Counted from the stretch's first letter, positions 52,213-61,780 are shown. The stretch: DNA of 64,000 nucleotides from Ruegeria halocynthiae (GCF_900106805.1 NZ_FNNP01000001.1:248001-312000); one strand, 5' to 3'. Made by a program: numbers and translations. Notes: generated by a model not told the origin, from the sequence alone.

Positions 52213-53438
52213 TGTGCGATACCGGCCTGAGCTGATGCCGCGTCGATCATCTGCAACGCCTCTTCGTTTCCGGCAAATAAACTGAGCGCTTCGTCGCGAA
52301 TACTTGCGGCCCGATCAATGTCACCCAATACGCCCAATGCCGCGATCAGGCGGGCCCATTCCTCGGGGGCTCCGCCTTCGCTTGCCAGTCGTTCCGATAG
52401 CCGGTCCACCATGCCTCGGATCATTTCTTGCCGTTCTTCCGGCGTCAATTCGGCGGCGGCGGTCATATCTTCCTGACTTGGACCCGGGGCCGCAGGGGGC
52501 GAGGACAGGTCGGGTGCATTGAACACGCCCGCCCGAAACGCCAGATCATCAATCTGTGCGCGAATGGCGTCGGCCCAGAGAGCTCCGGCCGGTGCGTCAC
52601 GCAACGTATCCACCCAAACCCGGTAGGCCATATCGGGGCGCCCTGTCTGTGCCAGCATCTGACCCCAATAATATCGCGCAGGACCCAGGCTGGGGTCCAG
52701 CTCCAGAGCACGCCGCAACGCATTTTCCGCCTCTGGTGAAACATAACCGCCAGCGGCCAGAATCATCATCTCGGCCTGATCCGAATAGGCCCGCGCGGGG
52801 GCGGTCTCGCCAGACAGGGCGATCACACGGGTCTGCGCCTCATACCCGGCCTTGAAATTCCCGGCATTGGTTTCGTGCTGAGCCAGCAAGGTTTGGCCTT
52901 GCAGATCATCAGGACGCTCGGCCACGGTTTCGCGCAGACGGTTCAGCAGCGTTTCATAGCTTTCCTCGAGAGGGGGCGCCTGGACCGGAGTCGCCATGCC
53001 CTCGGCCTCGGTCTGGCTGGGGCGGTTCGCGCGCAGCTCCTCCGCCATTTCCAGCCGCAGCGAAAGCGGCATGTCGGGGAAGCCAGCAGCGCCGAGCTGG
53101 CGATACATCGCCAGACCTCCGCCTACCAGGACAGCGGCAATGATAAGGAACGCAATTATGGTGATCAGACGGGGTGGTCCCGCGCTTTGACTCTCGCCTC
53201 GCATCTGCGCGTCAGCGGCCAGGATGCGGCGCGAGATTTCCGTGCGCACGCGTTCGGCGTCGGCCTTCGCAATCACCCCGCGCGCCAGATCTCGGTCAAC
53301 GCTAGCCAGTTGTTCGCGATAAACGCGAAGGTCATACGCTGCTGTCGGCCCGTCGTCGCGGTGGCTGCGCAACATGGTATAGCTCAGAAACACAGCGATG
53401 AGCAGTGCGATCAGGAAGATGAGAACCCAGAACGACAT
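52209..53438 (-). CDS. ccmI: c-type cytochrome biogenesis protein CcmI
   Basis: A 409-residue protein. Two membrane helices (about 4-21 and 97-118), the second after a short cytoplasmic charged region, are followed by a periplasmic TPR-like domain (for example ALRRALELDPSLGPARYYW), the CcmI layout. It hands apocytochrome c to the CcmFH ligation complex. ATG 53438 follows GGAGGCACC; the frame upstream to 53525 has no such site. Confidence 0.9.
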   Translation of the reverse strand: MSFWVLIFLIALLIAVFLSYTMLRSHRDDGPTAAYDLRVYREQLASVDRDLARGVIAKADAERVRTEISRRILAADAQMRGESQSAGPPRLITIIAFLIIAAVLVGGGLAMYRQLGAAGFPDMPLSLRLEMAEELRANRPSQTEAEGMATPVQAPPLEESYETLLNRLRETVAERPDDLQGQTLLAQHETNAGNFKAGYEAQTRVIALSGETAPARAYSDQAEMMILAAGGYVSPEAENALRRALELDPSLGPARYYWGQMLAQTGRPDMAYRVWVDTLRDAPAGALWADAIRAQIDDLAFRAGVFNAPDLSSPPAAPGPSQEDMTAAAELTPEERQEMIRGMVDRLSERLASEGGAPEEWARLIAALGVLGDIDRAASIRDEALSLFAGNEEALQMIDAASAQAGIAQ

Positions 53439-53518
53439 GGTGCCTCCAAAATGGTTGCCCTGACTTAGACCTGTCAGCGCATGGACAAAAGGGACAAATG
53501 GCCGCGAGGGGGGGTCAT

Positions 53519-53542
53519 GTCGCAATAGTGCATTATTGCGAC
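53519..53542. promoter_or_regulatory. 24-bp palindrome upstream of soxB, operon 2
   Basis: GTCGCAATA (53519-53527) and TATTGCGAC (53534-53542) form a perfect 9-bp inverted repeat with a 6-bp spacer, 75 bp upstream of the soxB start and about 80 bp ahead of the divergent ccmI. It is a plausible operator for either gene. Confidence 0.55.
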
Positions 53543-53616
53543 GTTGCGCGGCAGGGTTAAACTGTCAGTGCACGGCATACCTGCGACCAATCATCGAAGA
53601 CCGGACGGATTCGCTC

Positions 53617-54861
53617 ATGAAACATTACTCAGCCTTTGCAGTGGCGCGTGAAGCGCTGCGTTATCACACCGGGTGGGAGCGCGCCTGGCGTTCGCCCGAG
53701 CCCAAGAAGCGTTATGACGCGATCATTGTCGGAGCGGGCGGCCACGGTCTGGCGACCGCGTATTATCTGGGCAAGAATTATGGCATCCAGAATGTCGCCG
53801 TGATCGAAAAGGGCTGGCTAGGCGGTGGTAATACCGGTCGAAACACAACCATCATCCGTTCGAATTATTTGCAGGACCCGTCGGCTGCCATCTATGAGAA
53901 AGCGCGCAGCCTGTACGAGGACCTTAGTCAGGACCTGAACTATAACATTATGTTCAGCCCGCGCGGCGTTATCATGCTAGCCCAGACCCAGCACGAGATC
54001 CGCGGTTATCAGCGTACGGCACATGCGAACGCGCTGCAGGGTGTTAAGACCGAATGGATCGGACCCGAACGCGTGAAAGAACTGGTGCCGATCATCAATC
54101 TGGATGGGCCTCGCTATCCGGTTCTGGGTGGGCTCTGGCAGGAACGGGGCGGCACCGCGCGCCACGATGCCGTTGCCTGGGGATACGCCCGCGCTTGTTC
54201 GGCGATGGGCATGGATATCATCCAGCAATGCGAAGTCACGGGCGTACGTCAGGAAAATGGCCGTGTCATCGGCGTCGATACGACCAAGGGTGCCATTGAC
54301 TGCGACAAGCTGGGCGTCGTGGTTGCGGGGCATTCCGGTCAACTGGCCGAGATGGCGGGCTTCCGCCTGCCGCTGGAAGCCGTTGCGCTGCAAGCGCTGG
54401 TGTCCGAGCCGATCAAACCTTGCATGGACGTTGTGGTGATGGCCAACACCGTTCACGGCTATATGTCTCAGTCCGACAAAGGTGAGATGGTGATCGGCGG
54501 CGGCACAGACGGGTTCAATAACTACACCCAGCGCGGCAGCTTCCATCATATCGAGGAAACCGTCCGCGCATTGGTCGAAACTTTCCCGATGATCTCGCGC
54601 CTGAAAATGCTGCGGCAGTGGGGCGGTATTGTGGATATGACCGGTGACCGGTCTCCGATCCTGTCGAAGACGCCGCTGCAAGGCTGCTTCATCAACGGTG
54701 GTTGGGGTACAGGCGGCTTCAAGGCAATCCCGGGTTCCGGCTGGGGTATGGCGCAGTTGATGGCCACGGGCCATTCACCGTTGACCGAAGCCTTCTCGCT
54801 GGATCGCTTCAAAGAGGGCCGCTTCATCGATGAAAGCGTCGCCGCCGGGGTGGCGCACTGA
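53617..54861 (+). CDS. soxB: Sarcosine oxidase beta subunit, operon 2
   Basis: A 414-residue paralogue of the protein at 21438. The motif IIVGAGGHGLATAYY is at 36-50, and His183 in GGTARHDAVAWG is the likely covalent FMN site. ATG 53617 was chosen over the ATG at 53536, which lacks a ribosome site. It is the catalytic subunit of a second heterotetrameric enzyme. The 24-bp palindrome lies 75 bp upstream. Confidence 0.92.
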   Translation: MKHYSAFAVAREALRYHTGWERAWRSPEPKKRYDAIIVGAGGHGLATAYYLGKNYGIQNVAVIEKGWLGGGNTGRNTTIIRSNYLQDPSAAIYEKARSLYEDLSQDLNYNIMFSPRGVIMLAQTQHEIRGYQRTAHANALQGVKTEWIGPERVKELVPIINLDGPRYPVLGGLWQERGGTARHDAVAWGYARACSAMGMDIIQQCEVTGVRQENGRVIGVDTTKGAIDCDKLGVVVAGHSGQLAEMAGFRLPLEAVALQALVSEPIKPCMDVVVMANTVHGYMSQSDKGEMVIGGGTDGFNNYTQRGSFHHIEETVRALVETFPMISRLKMLRQWGGIVDMTGDRSPILSKTPLQGCFINGGWGTGGFKAIPGSGWGMAQLMATGHSPLTEAFSLDRFKEGRFIDESVAAGVAH

Positions 54862-54979
54862 TGCTAGATGCATGGATAGATGCTCAGCTTTGTGGAATCC
54901 TGAAGGGTGACCGGGTGCGCGAGAGCGCCATTTGCGGCGTTGTTTCCCGACTCGGTTTCTCGGTGCAAGGAGCAGTCCG

Positions 54980-55801
54980 TTGATCCTGAGTAACCTGCCA
55001 ACCAACGTTTCCGGGCGACCGTGGAAATCCAAGCGTGCGCTGCGGGATTTTATGCTGGCGTGCCTCGATGCCCAATCTGAAACCGTCCGAGTGGTTCAGG
55101 TCGGTGCAAATGACGGAAAAATGGAAGACCCGATCTGGCAATATTGGTCACATGGTAAATGGTCTGGGGTGCTCATTGAACCTCATCCCGTTTATTTCGC
55201 TGACCTTCAGGCACTGCACGATCACAACCCAAAAATTGAGCTGGTTAACGCTGCAGTTTCTGAAACCGACGGCACAATGGCGCTTTATCACATGGCTGAG
55301 CACTTAAGGGACGAATGCCCGGACTGGCTGCGAGGTTGTGCGTCCTTTGATAAGAAGCGTATGGAGGCAGCGGTGCAGACCGCCAATCGCAAAAACCGTT
55401 TGGACATCCCGCAAAGTGCGGTCGTCAGCACAGACGTCAACGTCAGGCGTCTGGATGATATCCTTGCAGAGCTCGACAAACCCAAGGCTGATCTGCTCGT
55501 GGTGGATGTAGAAGGGCACGAAGTGGCTGTCTTGGCTAGTTTCGACTTTTCCAGCCTCGAGGCTAAGGCGGCCATAATCGAATGCAACGCTGGCAATCGA
55601 GAAGAGCAACAGGCGATCGTTTCCGAACTGAATGCCGCTGGTATGATCGCATATCAGGCCGCCGGTGACATCATTGGCCTTCGACCGAATGCCATCACTA
55701 TCCCGATTGAAGCCATGTTTCACTTTGAAAACATGGTTCCATTGGCTGTCGACGAACAACCCGTACCTACTAATGAACATAGGTGTGATGAAAAATGCTG
55801 A
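54980..55801 (+). CDS. FkbM-family methyltransferase inside the sox operon (TTG start)
   Basis: A 273-residue SAM-dependent methyltransferase. The FkbM pattern is visible: VVQVGANDGKMEDPIWQYW, LIEPHPVYF and DLLVVDVEGHEVAVLASFDF. AAGGAG lies 7 bp upstream of TTG 54980; an ATG at 54932 lacks such a site. The stop overlaps the soxD start by 7 bp, so translation may be coupled. FkbM enzymes methylate hydroxyls of sugars or natural products, not a known part of sarcosine oxidase. Base composition is lower in GC than its neighbours. Confidence 0.82.
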   Translation: MILSNLPTNVSGRPWKSKRALRDFMLACLDAQSETVRVVQVGANDGKMEDPIWQYWSHGKWSGVLIEPHPVYFADLQALHDHNPKIELVNAAVSETDGTMALYHMAEHLRDECPDWLRGCASFDKKRMEAAVQTANRKNRLDIPQSAVVSTDVNVRRLDDILAELDKPKADLLVVDVEGHEVAVLASFDFSSLEAKAAIIECNAGNREEQQAIVSELNAAGMIAYQAAGDIIGLRPNAITIPIEAMFHFENMVPLAVDEQPVPTNEHRCDEKC

Positions 55802-56124
55802 TCCTGAATTGCCCCTGTTGCGGCGTGGACGCCGAAGAATCAGAACTGGCCGCCGGTGGTGAGGCGCATCTGAAACGCTACGGCCCTGGCTCGTCGGAGG
55901 ATGACTTCCACGACTACCTGTTCATGCGAGAGAACCCGAAAGGCGTTCACTTCGAGCGTTGGCGCCATGCCAATGGTTGCGGAAAGTGGTTCCACGCCGC
56001 CCGCTGCACGCAAACGCTAGAGGTATTTGGAACCTATTCCGCGCAAGTCTACGAGCCGCCGCAAGAGATCAAGGATGCCATCACCGCCAAACGTCCCGGA
56101 TGGACGTGGAGAGACTTCTCCTGA
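55795..56124 (+). CDS. soxD: Sarcosine oxidase delta subunit, operon 2
   Basis: A 109-residue zinc-binding subunit. Likely ligands are Cys6, Cys9, His58 and Cys62 (CPCC and RHANGCGKW). A C-terminal extension of about 30 residues ending KRPGWTWRDFS distinguishes it from the 87-residue copy at 22747. ATG 55795 lies within the end of the methyltransferase gene. Confidence 0.9.
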   Translation: MLILNCPCCGVDAEESELAAGGEAHLKRYGPGSSEDDFHDYLFMRENPKGVHFERWRHANGCGKWFHAARCTQTLEVFGTYSAQVYEPPQEIKDAITAKRPGWTWRDFS

Positions 56125-56126
56125 TG

Positions 56127-56159
56127 CTTCTTATTTTCAAAAATACTCCCGCCGGAGGC
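56127..56159. repeat. Dispersed intergenic element, copy B
   Basis: This 33-bp stretch in the soxD-soxA gap resembles 11457-11490: CTTC start, AT-rich middle (ATTTTCAAAAA), end ACTCCCGCCGGAGGC. One base shorter than copy A. It lies 32 bp ahead of the soxA start. Confidence 0.4.
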
Positions 56160-56191
56160 TTCGACGTCTCCACCTGCGAAAGGTCCGCAAC

Positions 56192-59100
56192 ATGAGCACC
56201 CGCCTCGCAAAACAAGGCCGTCTGATTGACCGGTCGAAACAGGTCACCTTTTCTTTCAATGGTACCACCATGCAGGGATACGAAGGCGACACGCTTGCCT
56301 CGGCCCTGCTGGCTAACGATCAGATGATGATGGGCCGGTCGTTCAAGTACCACCGTCCGCGCGGCGTTGTTGCCAGCGGTGCCGAAGAGCCCAACGCTCT
56401 GGTTGGTCTGGGTCAGGGTAACCGATTTGAACCAAACCAGCGGGCCACCACGACCGAGTTGTTCGATGGTCTGACGTCGGTGTCGCAGAACCACTGGCCG
56501 AATCTGGAATTCGACGTGGGCGCGATCAACACGCATCTGTCGCGCTTTCTACCTGCTGGTTTCTACTACAAGATGTTCATCCATCCGAAGCCATTCTGGA
56601 AACACGTTTACGAGCCGTTCATCCGTAAATCTGCCGGTCTGGGCAAAGCGCCTGACAAGGATTCGCGTGATGCGGATACGTATGAGCATTTCTATGCCTT
56701 CACCGATGTTTTGGTGATCGGCGGCGGTATCGCCGGTTTGCAGGCAGCCAAGACGGCGGCGCAATCCGGTGCCAAAGTCCTGCTGATCGAACAAACCGCG
56801 CATTGGGGTGGTCGCGCCCCGGTTGATGACGGAACCGTAAATGGTGAACCTGTGGATAAGTTCGTGGAACAATTGGTTTCCGAACTGGAAACAATGAACA
56901 ACGTCACCATGCGCCGTCGCTGCATGGGGGCAGGGGTTTATGACCACGGATATGTGCTGGGTTACGAGCGTCTGAATGATCACAAACCGGGCACGCAAGG
57001 CCCGCGTCATCGCCTGTGGCGCATCCGTGCCAAACAGGTTGTAACAGCAACGGGTGCAATAGAACGCCCGCTTTCCTTCGCGGGCAATGATGTGCCGGGA
57101 GTGATGCTGGCCTCAGCCATGCGCGACTATGTTGTGAACTGGGGTGTGACCCCGGGTGAAAAGGTCATTGTGGCAACAAACAATGACGACGCGTATCGCA
57201 CCGCAATTACCCTCAAACATGCGGGTGTGGATGTTTTGCGGATAGTTGATGCTAGGTCAGCCGCTGGAGCACTGGCTGAGGAAGCCCGTCAACTGGGCAT
57301 CCGCATTGATCCGGGTAAGGCCATCGCCAAGGTCAAGGGCGGCAAACGTGTCAAGAAAGTTGCGCTTTGCAATCAGGACGGCATTGGCGGCGCGCGTGAA
57401 GAGGTCGAATGCGATGCCGTCGCTATGTCAGGCGGCTGGTCTCCGGTTGTTCACATGTGGTCGCATTGTGGTGGCAAGCTGATCTGGGATGAGGGCCACG
57501 CCCATTTCCGTCCCGACCCGTCGCGTCCGCCCCTTGGTGCCAACGGCGAGGGATTTGTGGTCGCTGCGGGTAGCTCAAACGGGCCTCTTGCCTTGGGTGA
57601 TGTGCTGACCGATGCACATGCAGCCGGTAAGGCGGCGGCGAAGGCGGCGGGCTTCAAGCCCAAGAACACCAAGGCCCCCGCTGGTGAGACAACGACCGAA
57701 GCACCGATGGAAGCCGTATGGCTGATGCCGTCCAGTGCGGATATTCACCTGCGCATGAAATCGTGGCTCGACTTTCAGAATGACGTCAAGGTCTCGGATG
57801 TTCAGTTGGCCGCGCGCGAAGGCTATGAGAGCGTTGAACACACCAAACGCTACACCACGCTGGGCATGGCAACTGATCAAGGTAAATTGAGTAACATCAA
57901 TGGTTTGGCAATCCTTGCTGATGCATTGGAATCGGAAATTCCGAAAGTTGGCACCACCACGTTCCGCCCGCCCTATACCCCCATTTCGATGGGTGCGATC
58001 GGCGGTGAAGCGCGCGGTCAAGTGTTCCAGCCGATCCGCCAGACCCCGATGCACAATTGGCACGACAAGAACGGCGCGGATTGGGAGCCGGTCGGTCATT
58101 GGCGCCGTACCTATGCCTATGTACGCCCCGGTGAATCCGTTCATGACGCGGTGAACCGCGAGGTCAAGAACACGCGTGAAAACCTTGGGCTGCTGGACGC
58201 ATCGACGCTGGGTAAGCTGATCGTCAAGGGCCCCGACGCGGGTAAGTTCCTGGACATGATGTACACCAACATGATGTCCACGCTGAAGGTCGGCAAATGC
58301 CGCTATGGCTTGATGTGCTCGGAAAACGGATTCCTGATCGATGATGGCGTTGTTGCGCGCATCGATGAGGATACTTGGCTGTGCCACACCACGACGGGCG
58401 GTGCCGAGCGCATCCATGGTCACATGGAAGAATGGCTGCAGACCGAATGGTGGGATTGGAAAGTCTACGTTGCCAATGTGACCGAGCAATATGCTCAGGT
58501 CGCCGTGGTTGGCCCCAATGCCCGCAAGGTGCTCGAAAAGTTGGGCGGCATGGATCTGTCGAAAGAGGCGCTACCTTTCATGGAATGGCGCGACGGCAAA
58601 ATCGGTGACTTCGATGCGCGGGCTTACCGTATCTCGTTTTCGGGTGAGCTGTCCTATGAGATCGCGGTTCCTGCATCTCAGGGGCAGGCGTTCTGGGATG
58701 CTCTGATGGAAGCAGGCAAAGAGTTCGGGGTGATGCCTTACGGCACCGAATGTCTGCACATCTTGCGCGCCGAGAAGGGCTTTATCATGATCGGGGACGA
58801 GACTGACGGCACCGTGATCCCACAGGATCTGGGGCTGCACTGGGCGCTGTCGAAGAAGAAAGAGGATTACTTGGGCAAACGTGCCCATTCGCGGACCCAT
58901 ATGGCCGATCCTGAGCGCTGGAAATTGGTCGGTCTTGAGACTGTGGATGGATCGGTTCTGCCGGACGGTGCGTATGCGGTGGGCGAAGGCGTGAATGCCA
59001 ACGGACAGCGCAACATGATCGGTCGCGTGACGTCGACCTATTACTCGGCCAATCTGGGCAAAGGCATCGCCATGGGTCTGATCAAGCACGGCCCAGACCG

Positions 59101-59206
59101 GATGGGCGAGATTGTCGATTTTCCGGGAACGGACGGCAAAACATACAAAGCCAAGATCGTGGACCCGATCTTCTACGACAAGGACGGGGAGAAGCAGAAT
59201 GTCTGA
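56192..59206 (+). CDS. soxA: Sarcosine oxidase alpha subunit, operon 2
   Basis: A 1004-residue subunit. It has the ferredoxin-like start region (RSFKYHRPRG, 49-58), the dinucleotide motif GGGIAG (177-182) and a C-terminal T-protein-like domain. Near residue 859 the sequence reads RAEKGFIMIGDETDGTVIP, which keeps the family's GxExDGT pattern and contrasts with the altered copy at 23007. ATG 56192 was chosen as the family start; the frame opens earlier at 56027 within soxD. It overlaps soxG by 8 bp. Confidence 0.93.
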   Translation: MSTRLAKQGRLIDRSKQVTFSFNGTTMQGYEGDTLASALLANDQMMMGRSFKYHRPRGVVASGAEEPNALVGLGQGNRFEPNQRATTTELFDGLTSVSQNHWPNLEFDVGAINTHLSRFLPAGFYYKMFIHPKPFWKHVYEPFIRKSAGLGKAPDKDSRDADTYEHFYAFTDVLVIGGGIAGLQAAKTAAQSGAKVLLIEQTAHWGGRAPVDDGTVNGEPVDKFVEQLVSELETMNNVTMRRRCMGAGVYDHGYVLGYERLNDHKPGTQGPRHRLWRIRAKQVVTATGAIERPLSFAGNDVPGVMLASAMRDYVVNWGVTPGEKVIVATNNDDAYRTAITLKHAGVDVLRIVDARSAAGALAEEARQLGIRIDPGKAIAKVKGGKRVKKVALCNQDGIGGAREEVECDAVAMSGGWSPVVHMWSHCGGKLIWDEGHAHFRPDPSRPPLGANGEGFVVAAGSSNGPLALGDVLTDAHAAGKAAAKAAGFKPKNTKAPAGETTTEAPMEAVWLMPSSADIHLRMKSWLDFQNDVKVSDVQLAAREGYESVEHTKRYTTLGMATDQGKLSNINGLAILADALESEIPKVGTTTFRPPYTPISMGAIGGEARGQVFQPIRQTPMHNWHDKNGADWEPVGHWRRTYAYVRPGESVHDAVNREVKNTRENLGLLDASTLGKLIVKGPDAGKFLDMMYTNMMSTLKVGKCRYGLMCSENGFLIDDGVVARIDEDTWLCHTTTGGAERIHGHMEEWLQTEWWDWKVYVANVTEQYAQVAVVGPNARKVLEKLGGMDLSKEALPFMEWRDGKIGDFDARAYRISFSGELSYEIAVPASQGQAFWDALMEAGKEFGVMPYGTECLHILRAEKGFIMIGDETDGTVIPQDLGLHWALSKKKEDYLGKRAHSRTHMADPERWKLVGLETVDGSVLPDGAYAVGEGVNANGQRNMIGRVTSTYYSANLGKGIAMGLIKHGPDRMGEIVDFPGTDGKTYKAKIVDPIFYDKDGEKQNV

Positions 59207-59768
59207 ACCCATCAGCGCACTGAACCACGCCTCATATGACGGCGGTATTGCCCGTGTCGAGGAATGCGGCCTTCAGGGCATGATCACCCTTCGGGGTGAT
59301 CTCTCTGATAAAGTGCTGGCCAAGGCCGTCAAAGACGCCACTGGCCAGAAAGTGCCCAATCAACGCAAGGCTCTGGTGAATGGCGACACGGGCGTCTGTT
59401 GGATGTCCACGGATGAGCTGCTGGTACTGGTGCCCTATGCTGAGGTGGAAGCCAAACTGGCGGCGATGACCAATGCGCTTAGCGGCGTCCATGCTCTGGC
59501 GGTCAATGTTTCTGATGCGCGGGCAGTGTTCCGTATCTCGGGCGCCAGCGCGCGCGAGGTTCTGGGCAAGCTTGCCCCGGTCGAGCTGTCGGCAGAGGCC
59601 TTCCAGCCCGGCCAGATTCGTCGCTCGCGTCTGGCGCAGGTCGCGGGCGCGTTCTGGATGGACGATGCCGACAGCTTCCGCGTCGTCTGCTTCCGCTCGG
59701 CCGCGGATTATGTCTTCAACCTGCTCAAGGTTGCCGCGCAGCCGGGCAGTGAAGTTGGGGTTTACTAA
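59199..59768 (+). CDS. soxG: Sarcosine oxidase gamma subunit, operon 2
   Basis: A 189-residue gamma subunit. ATG 59199 lies within the end of soxA (8-bp overlap). The family pattern (SGASAREVLGKLAPVELSAE and FRVVCFRSAADYVFNLLK) is clear. It is structural. An intrinsic terminator follows 17 bp past the stop, closing the operon. Confidence 0.92.
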   Translation: MSEPISALNHASYDGGIARVEECGLQGMITLRGDLSDKVLAKAVKDATGQKVPNQRKALVNGDTGVCWMSTDELLVLVPYAEVEAKLAAMTNALSGVHALAVNVSDARAVFRISGASAREVLGKLAPVELSAEAFQPGQIRRSRLAQVAGAFWMDDADSFRVVCFRSAADYVFNLLKVAAQPGSEVGVY

Positions 59769-59785
59769 ATAAAACTGATAAGAAC

Positions 59786-59812
59786 GCCCCGGTTGATCCG
59801 GGGCTTTCTTTT
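59786..59812 (+). terminator. Intrinsic terminator after soxG, operon 2
   Basis: GCCCCGG (59786-59792) pairs with CCGGGGC (59798-59804) around a 5-nt loop, followed by TTTCTTTT. The U-run reaches the stop of the convergent gene. Confidence 0.88.
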
Positions 59813-60200
59813 AGCTTTCGACCCGGCAGGTGCCGACGCCGTGTGGTTTGTTTGCTGCGTTCATGTTGGCGAATGACATTCGAACTTTGACAACATTGCC
59901 TTTCGGATTCAGATAGGCTTGGTACCGGACGCGTGCGTTTCCGCCAGCTGATAGGCGAGCATTTTTGTGCCAGACCATCCGATAGCCCTTGGAGCCGCGA
60001 TTCTTGAAACGCGTTTCAATCCACTCGGGTCTGTCTGCCACTTTCGCGCTATCGCTTTCGGGATCCACCTTGAACGCATATTCCGGAGCAATCCATCCGT
60101 GACTGTCCTGCTTGGTCATCTTGCAAACATAGGTGATATTTTCTGCTGCGGCTGTTTGCGCAAAGAAAGCAGCAGCAATAGTCAAAAGAAATCTTTTCAT
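59811..60200 (-). CDS. Small secreted protein, unknown function
   Basis: A 129-residue protein starting MKRFLLTIAAAFFAQTAAAE, a signal peptide likely cut after Ala19. Two cysteines (YVCKMTK and VGTCRVES) could form a disulfide. ATG 60200 was preferred to 60278 because it opens the signal peptide. No family recognised. Confidence 0.75.
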   Translation of the reverse strand: MKRFLLTIAAAFFAQTAAAENITYVCKMTKQDSHGWIAPEYAFKVDPESDSAKVADRPEWIETRFKNRGSKGYRMVWHKNARLSAGGNARVRYQAYLNPKGNVVKVRMSFANMNAANKPHGVGTCRVES

Positions 60201-60299
60201 TTTATCCAATTTGTCGTGGTTTTTGATGTGCCACTTAGTGCTGAGCCCACTTGAAGGTGCAAGCGGATTTTCGCGCATGAGAAAAAAAATATCGAAATT

Positions 60300-61061
60300 C
60301 TACCCTTGCAAGAGGATTGTCCGGTACTGGTTCAGGCTATCCTCGGTCAGAAGGTCAGAAACCGTCAGCGGTTGCATCTTTTCGTCCGACAACTTGGTGT
60401 AAAAGCTCAGCTCATCCAACAGCGCGTGCACACGCTCTTGTCGTTCTTGTTCGGGCAACAGGGGGGCGTGAAGTGACAAGTAAAGGGCAGGGCGATGTTC
60501 CCTCAGCCATGCGGCCAGAGTGGGGACTACAACAAACTCAGCCCCTTCGATATCCATTTTGACCAGAGAGATCTGCGATAGATCGTTTGCCACTTCGAAT
60601 TGGTCCCAGGCAATGGTAAGCGCATCCGATCCATGCGCACCGTCATGCAAGAGCGAACTGGTTGAGTCCCCGGGCTCACCGCGCACCGAAGCCATACGAG
60701 CCACTCCGAACTTATCGGACAAAGCCACACCAAAGGCCGAGACATTCTGAATTTCGTTAAGATCCAGATTCCATGCCAGATGCCGGAACGCAGTCGGATC
60801 GGGTTCAAAACACCACACGCGGCGCGCTTTGCGGGCTCCGTAAAGGACGGTGGGGCCGATCCACGCTCCCACATCCAGATAATCACTATCAGGTGACAGG
60901 AACCGATCCAGAACGGCAAATGTCTCGGGTTCCCAATCACCAGCCGATGCCTTGCACCAGAATTTCGAATGATAGGGATCCAGGCGAAACGGTTCACCGT
61001 TGAGGTGACCCAAATAATATCCGCGAGCGCGGTAAAACATTTTGCGCGCCTGTGTCAGCAT
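60300..61061 (-). CDS. FkbM-family methyltransferase
   Basis: A 253-residue SAM-dependent methyltransferase. The motifs YLDVGAWIGPTVLYGA, VWCFEPDPTAF and LVKMDIEGAEFVVVPTLAAW are the FkbM pattern. It is unlike the copy at 54980 in most places but belongs to the same family. It is a single gene, divergent from sodB. The substrate, probably a sugar or polyketide hydroxyl, is unknown. Confidence 0.88.
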   Translation of the reverse strand: MLTQARKMFYRARGYYLGHLNGEPFRLDPYHSKFWCKASAGDWEPETFAVLDRFLSPDSDYLDVGAWIGPTVLYGARKARRVWCFEPDPTAFRHLAWNLDLNEIQNVSAFGVALSDKFGVARMASVRGEPGDSTSSLLHDGAHGSDALTIAWDQFEVANDLSQISLVKMDIEGAEFVVVPTLAAWLREHRPALYLSLHAPLLPEQERQERVHALLDELSFYTKLSDEKMQPLTVSDLLTEDSLNQYRTILLQG

Positions 61062-61162
61062 CGCGGACCTCCGGGTTTTTGTGTCACGGGCCTTGACCTG
61101 CGGCGGCTGTCAAAGCATTTAACCTGTGGAACCGCAACATTCATTTTCAACAGGGGGCCGAG

Positions 61163-61762
61163 ATGGCTTTTGAACTTCCTGATCTTCCTTATGCACATGA
61201 CGCGCTGGCAGCCAAGGGCATGTCGGCGGAAACGCTGGAATATCACCACGACCTGCACCACAAGGCCTATGTCGACAACGGCAACAAGTTGATCGCGGGT
61301 ACCGAGTGGGACGGCAAGTCGCTGGAAGAGATCATCGTTGGCACCTACGACGCAAATGCCGTGGCACAGAACGGTATCTTCAACAACATCAGCCAGCTGT
61401 GGAACCACAACCAGTTCTGGGAGATGATGGGCCCCGGTGGCAATGCCATGCCCGGCGAGCTTGAGAATGCCCTGACCGAAAGCTTTGGCTCGGTTGACGA
61501 ATTCAAGTCGCAGTTCGGCGCGGCTGGCGCCGGTCAGTTCGGCTCGGGCTGGGCGTGGCTGGTCAAGAACGCGGACGGCTCGCTGGCCGTGACCAAGACC
61601 GAGAACGGCGTGAACCCGCTGTGCTTCGGTCAGACCGCGCTGCTGGGCTGCGACGTGTGGGAACACTCCTACTACATTGACTTCCGCAACAAGCGCCCGG
61701 CGTACCTGTCGAACTTCCTCGACAATCTGGTGAACTGGGAAAACGTCGCATCGCGGATGTGA
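61163..61762 (+). CDS. sodB: Superoxide dismutase [Fe]
   Basis: A 199-residue Fe/Mn-family dismutase. The start MAFELPDLPYAHDALA and the ligands His28 (LEYHHDLHH), the His of LWNHNQFW, and Asp and His of CDVWEHSYYIDF are present. The Gly-Gly in MGPGG and overall similarity favour the iron form. It converts superoxide to peroxide and oxygen. A terminator follows. Confidence 0.96.
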   Translation: MAFELPDLPYAHDALAAKGMSAETLEYHHDLHHKAYVDNGNKLIAGTEWDGKSLEEIIVGTYDANAVAQNGIFNNISQLWNHNQFWEMMGPGGNAMPGELENALTESFGSVDEFKSQFGAAGAGQFGSGWAWLVKNADGSLAVTKTENGVNPLCFGQTALLGCDVWEHSYYIDFRNKRPAYLSNFLDNLVNWENVASRM

Positions 61763-61780
61763 TCTGAGATTCCTGTATGG

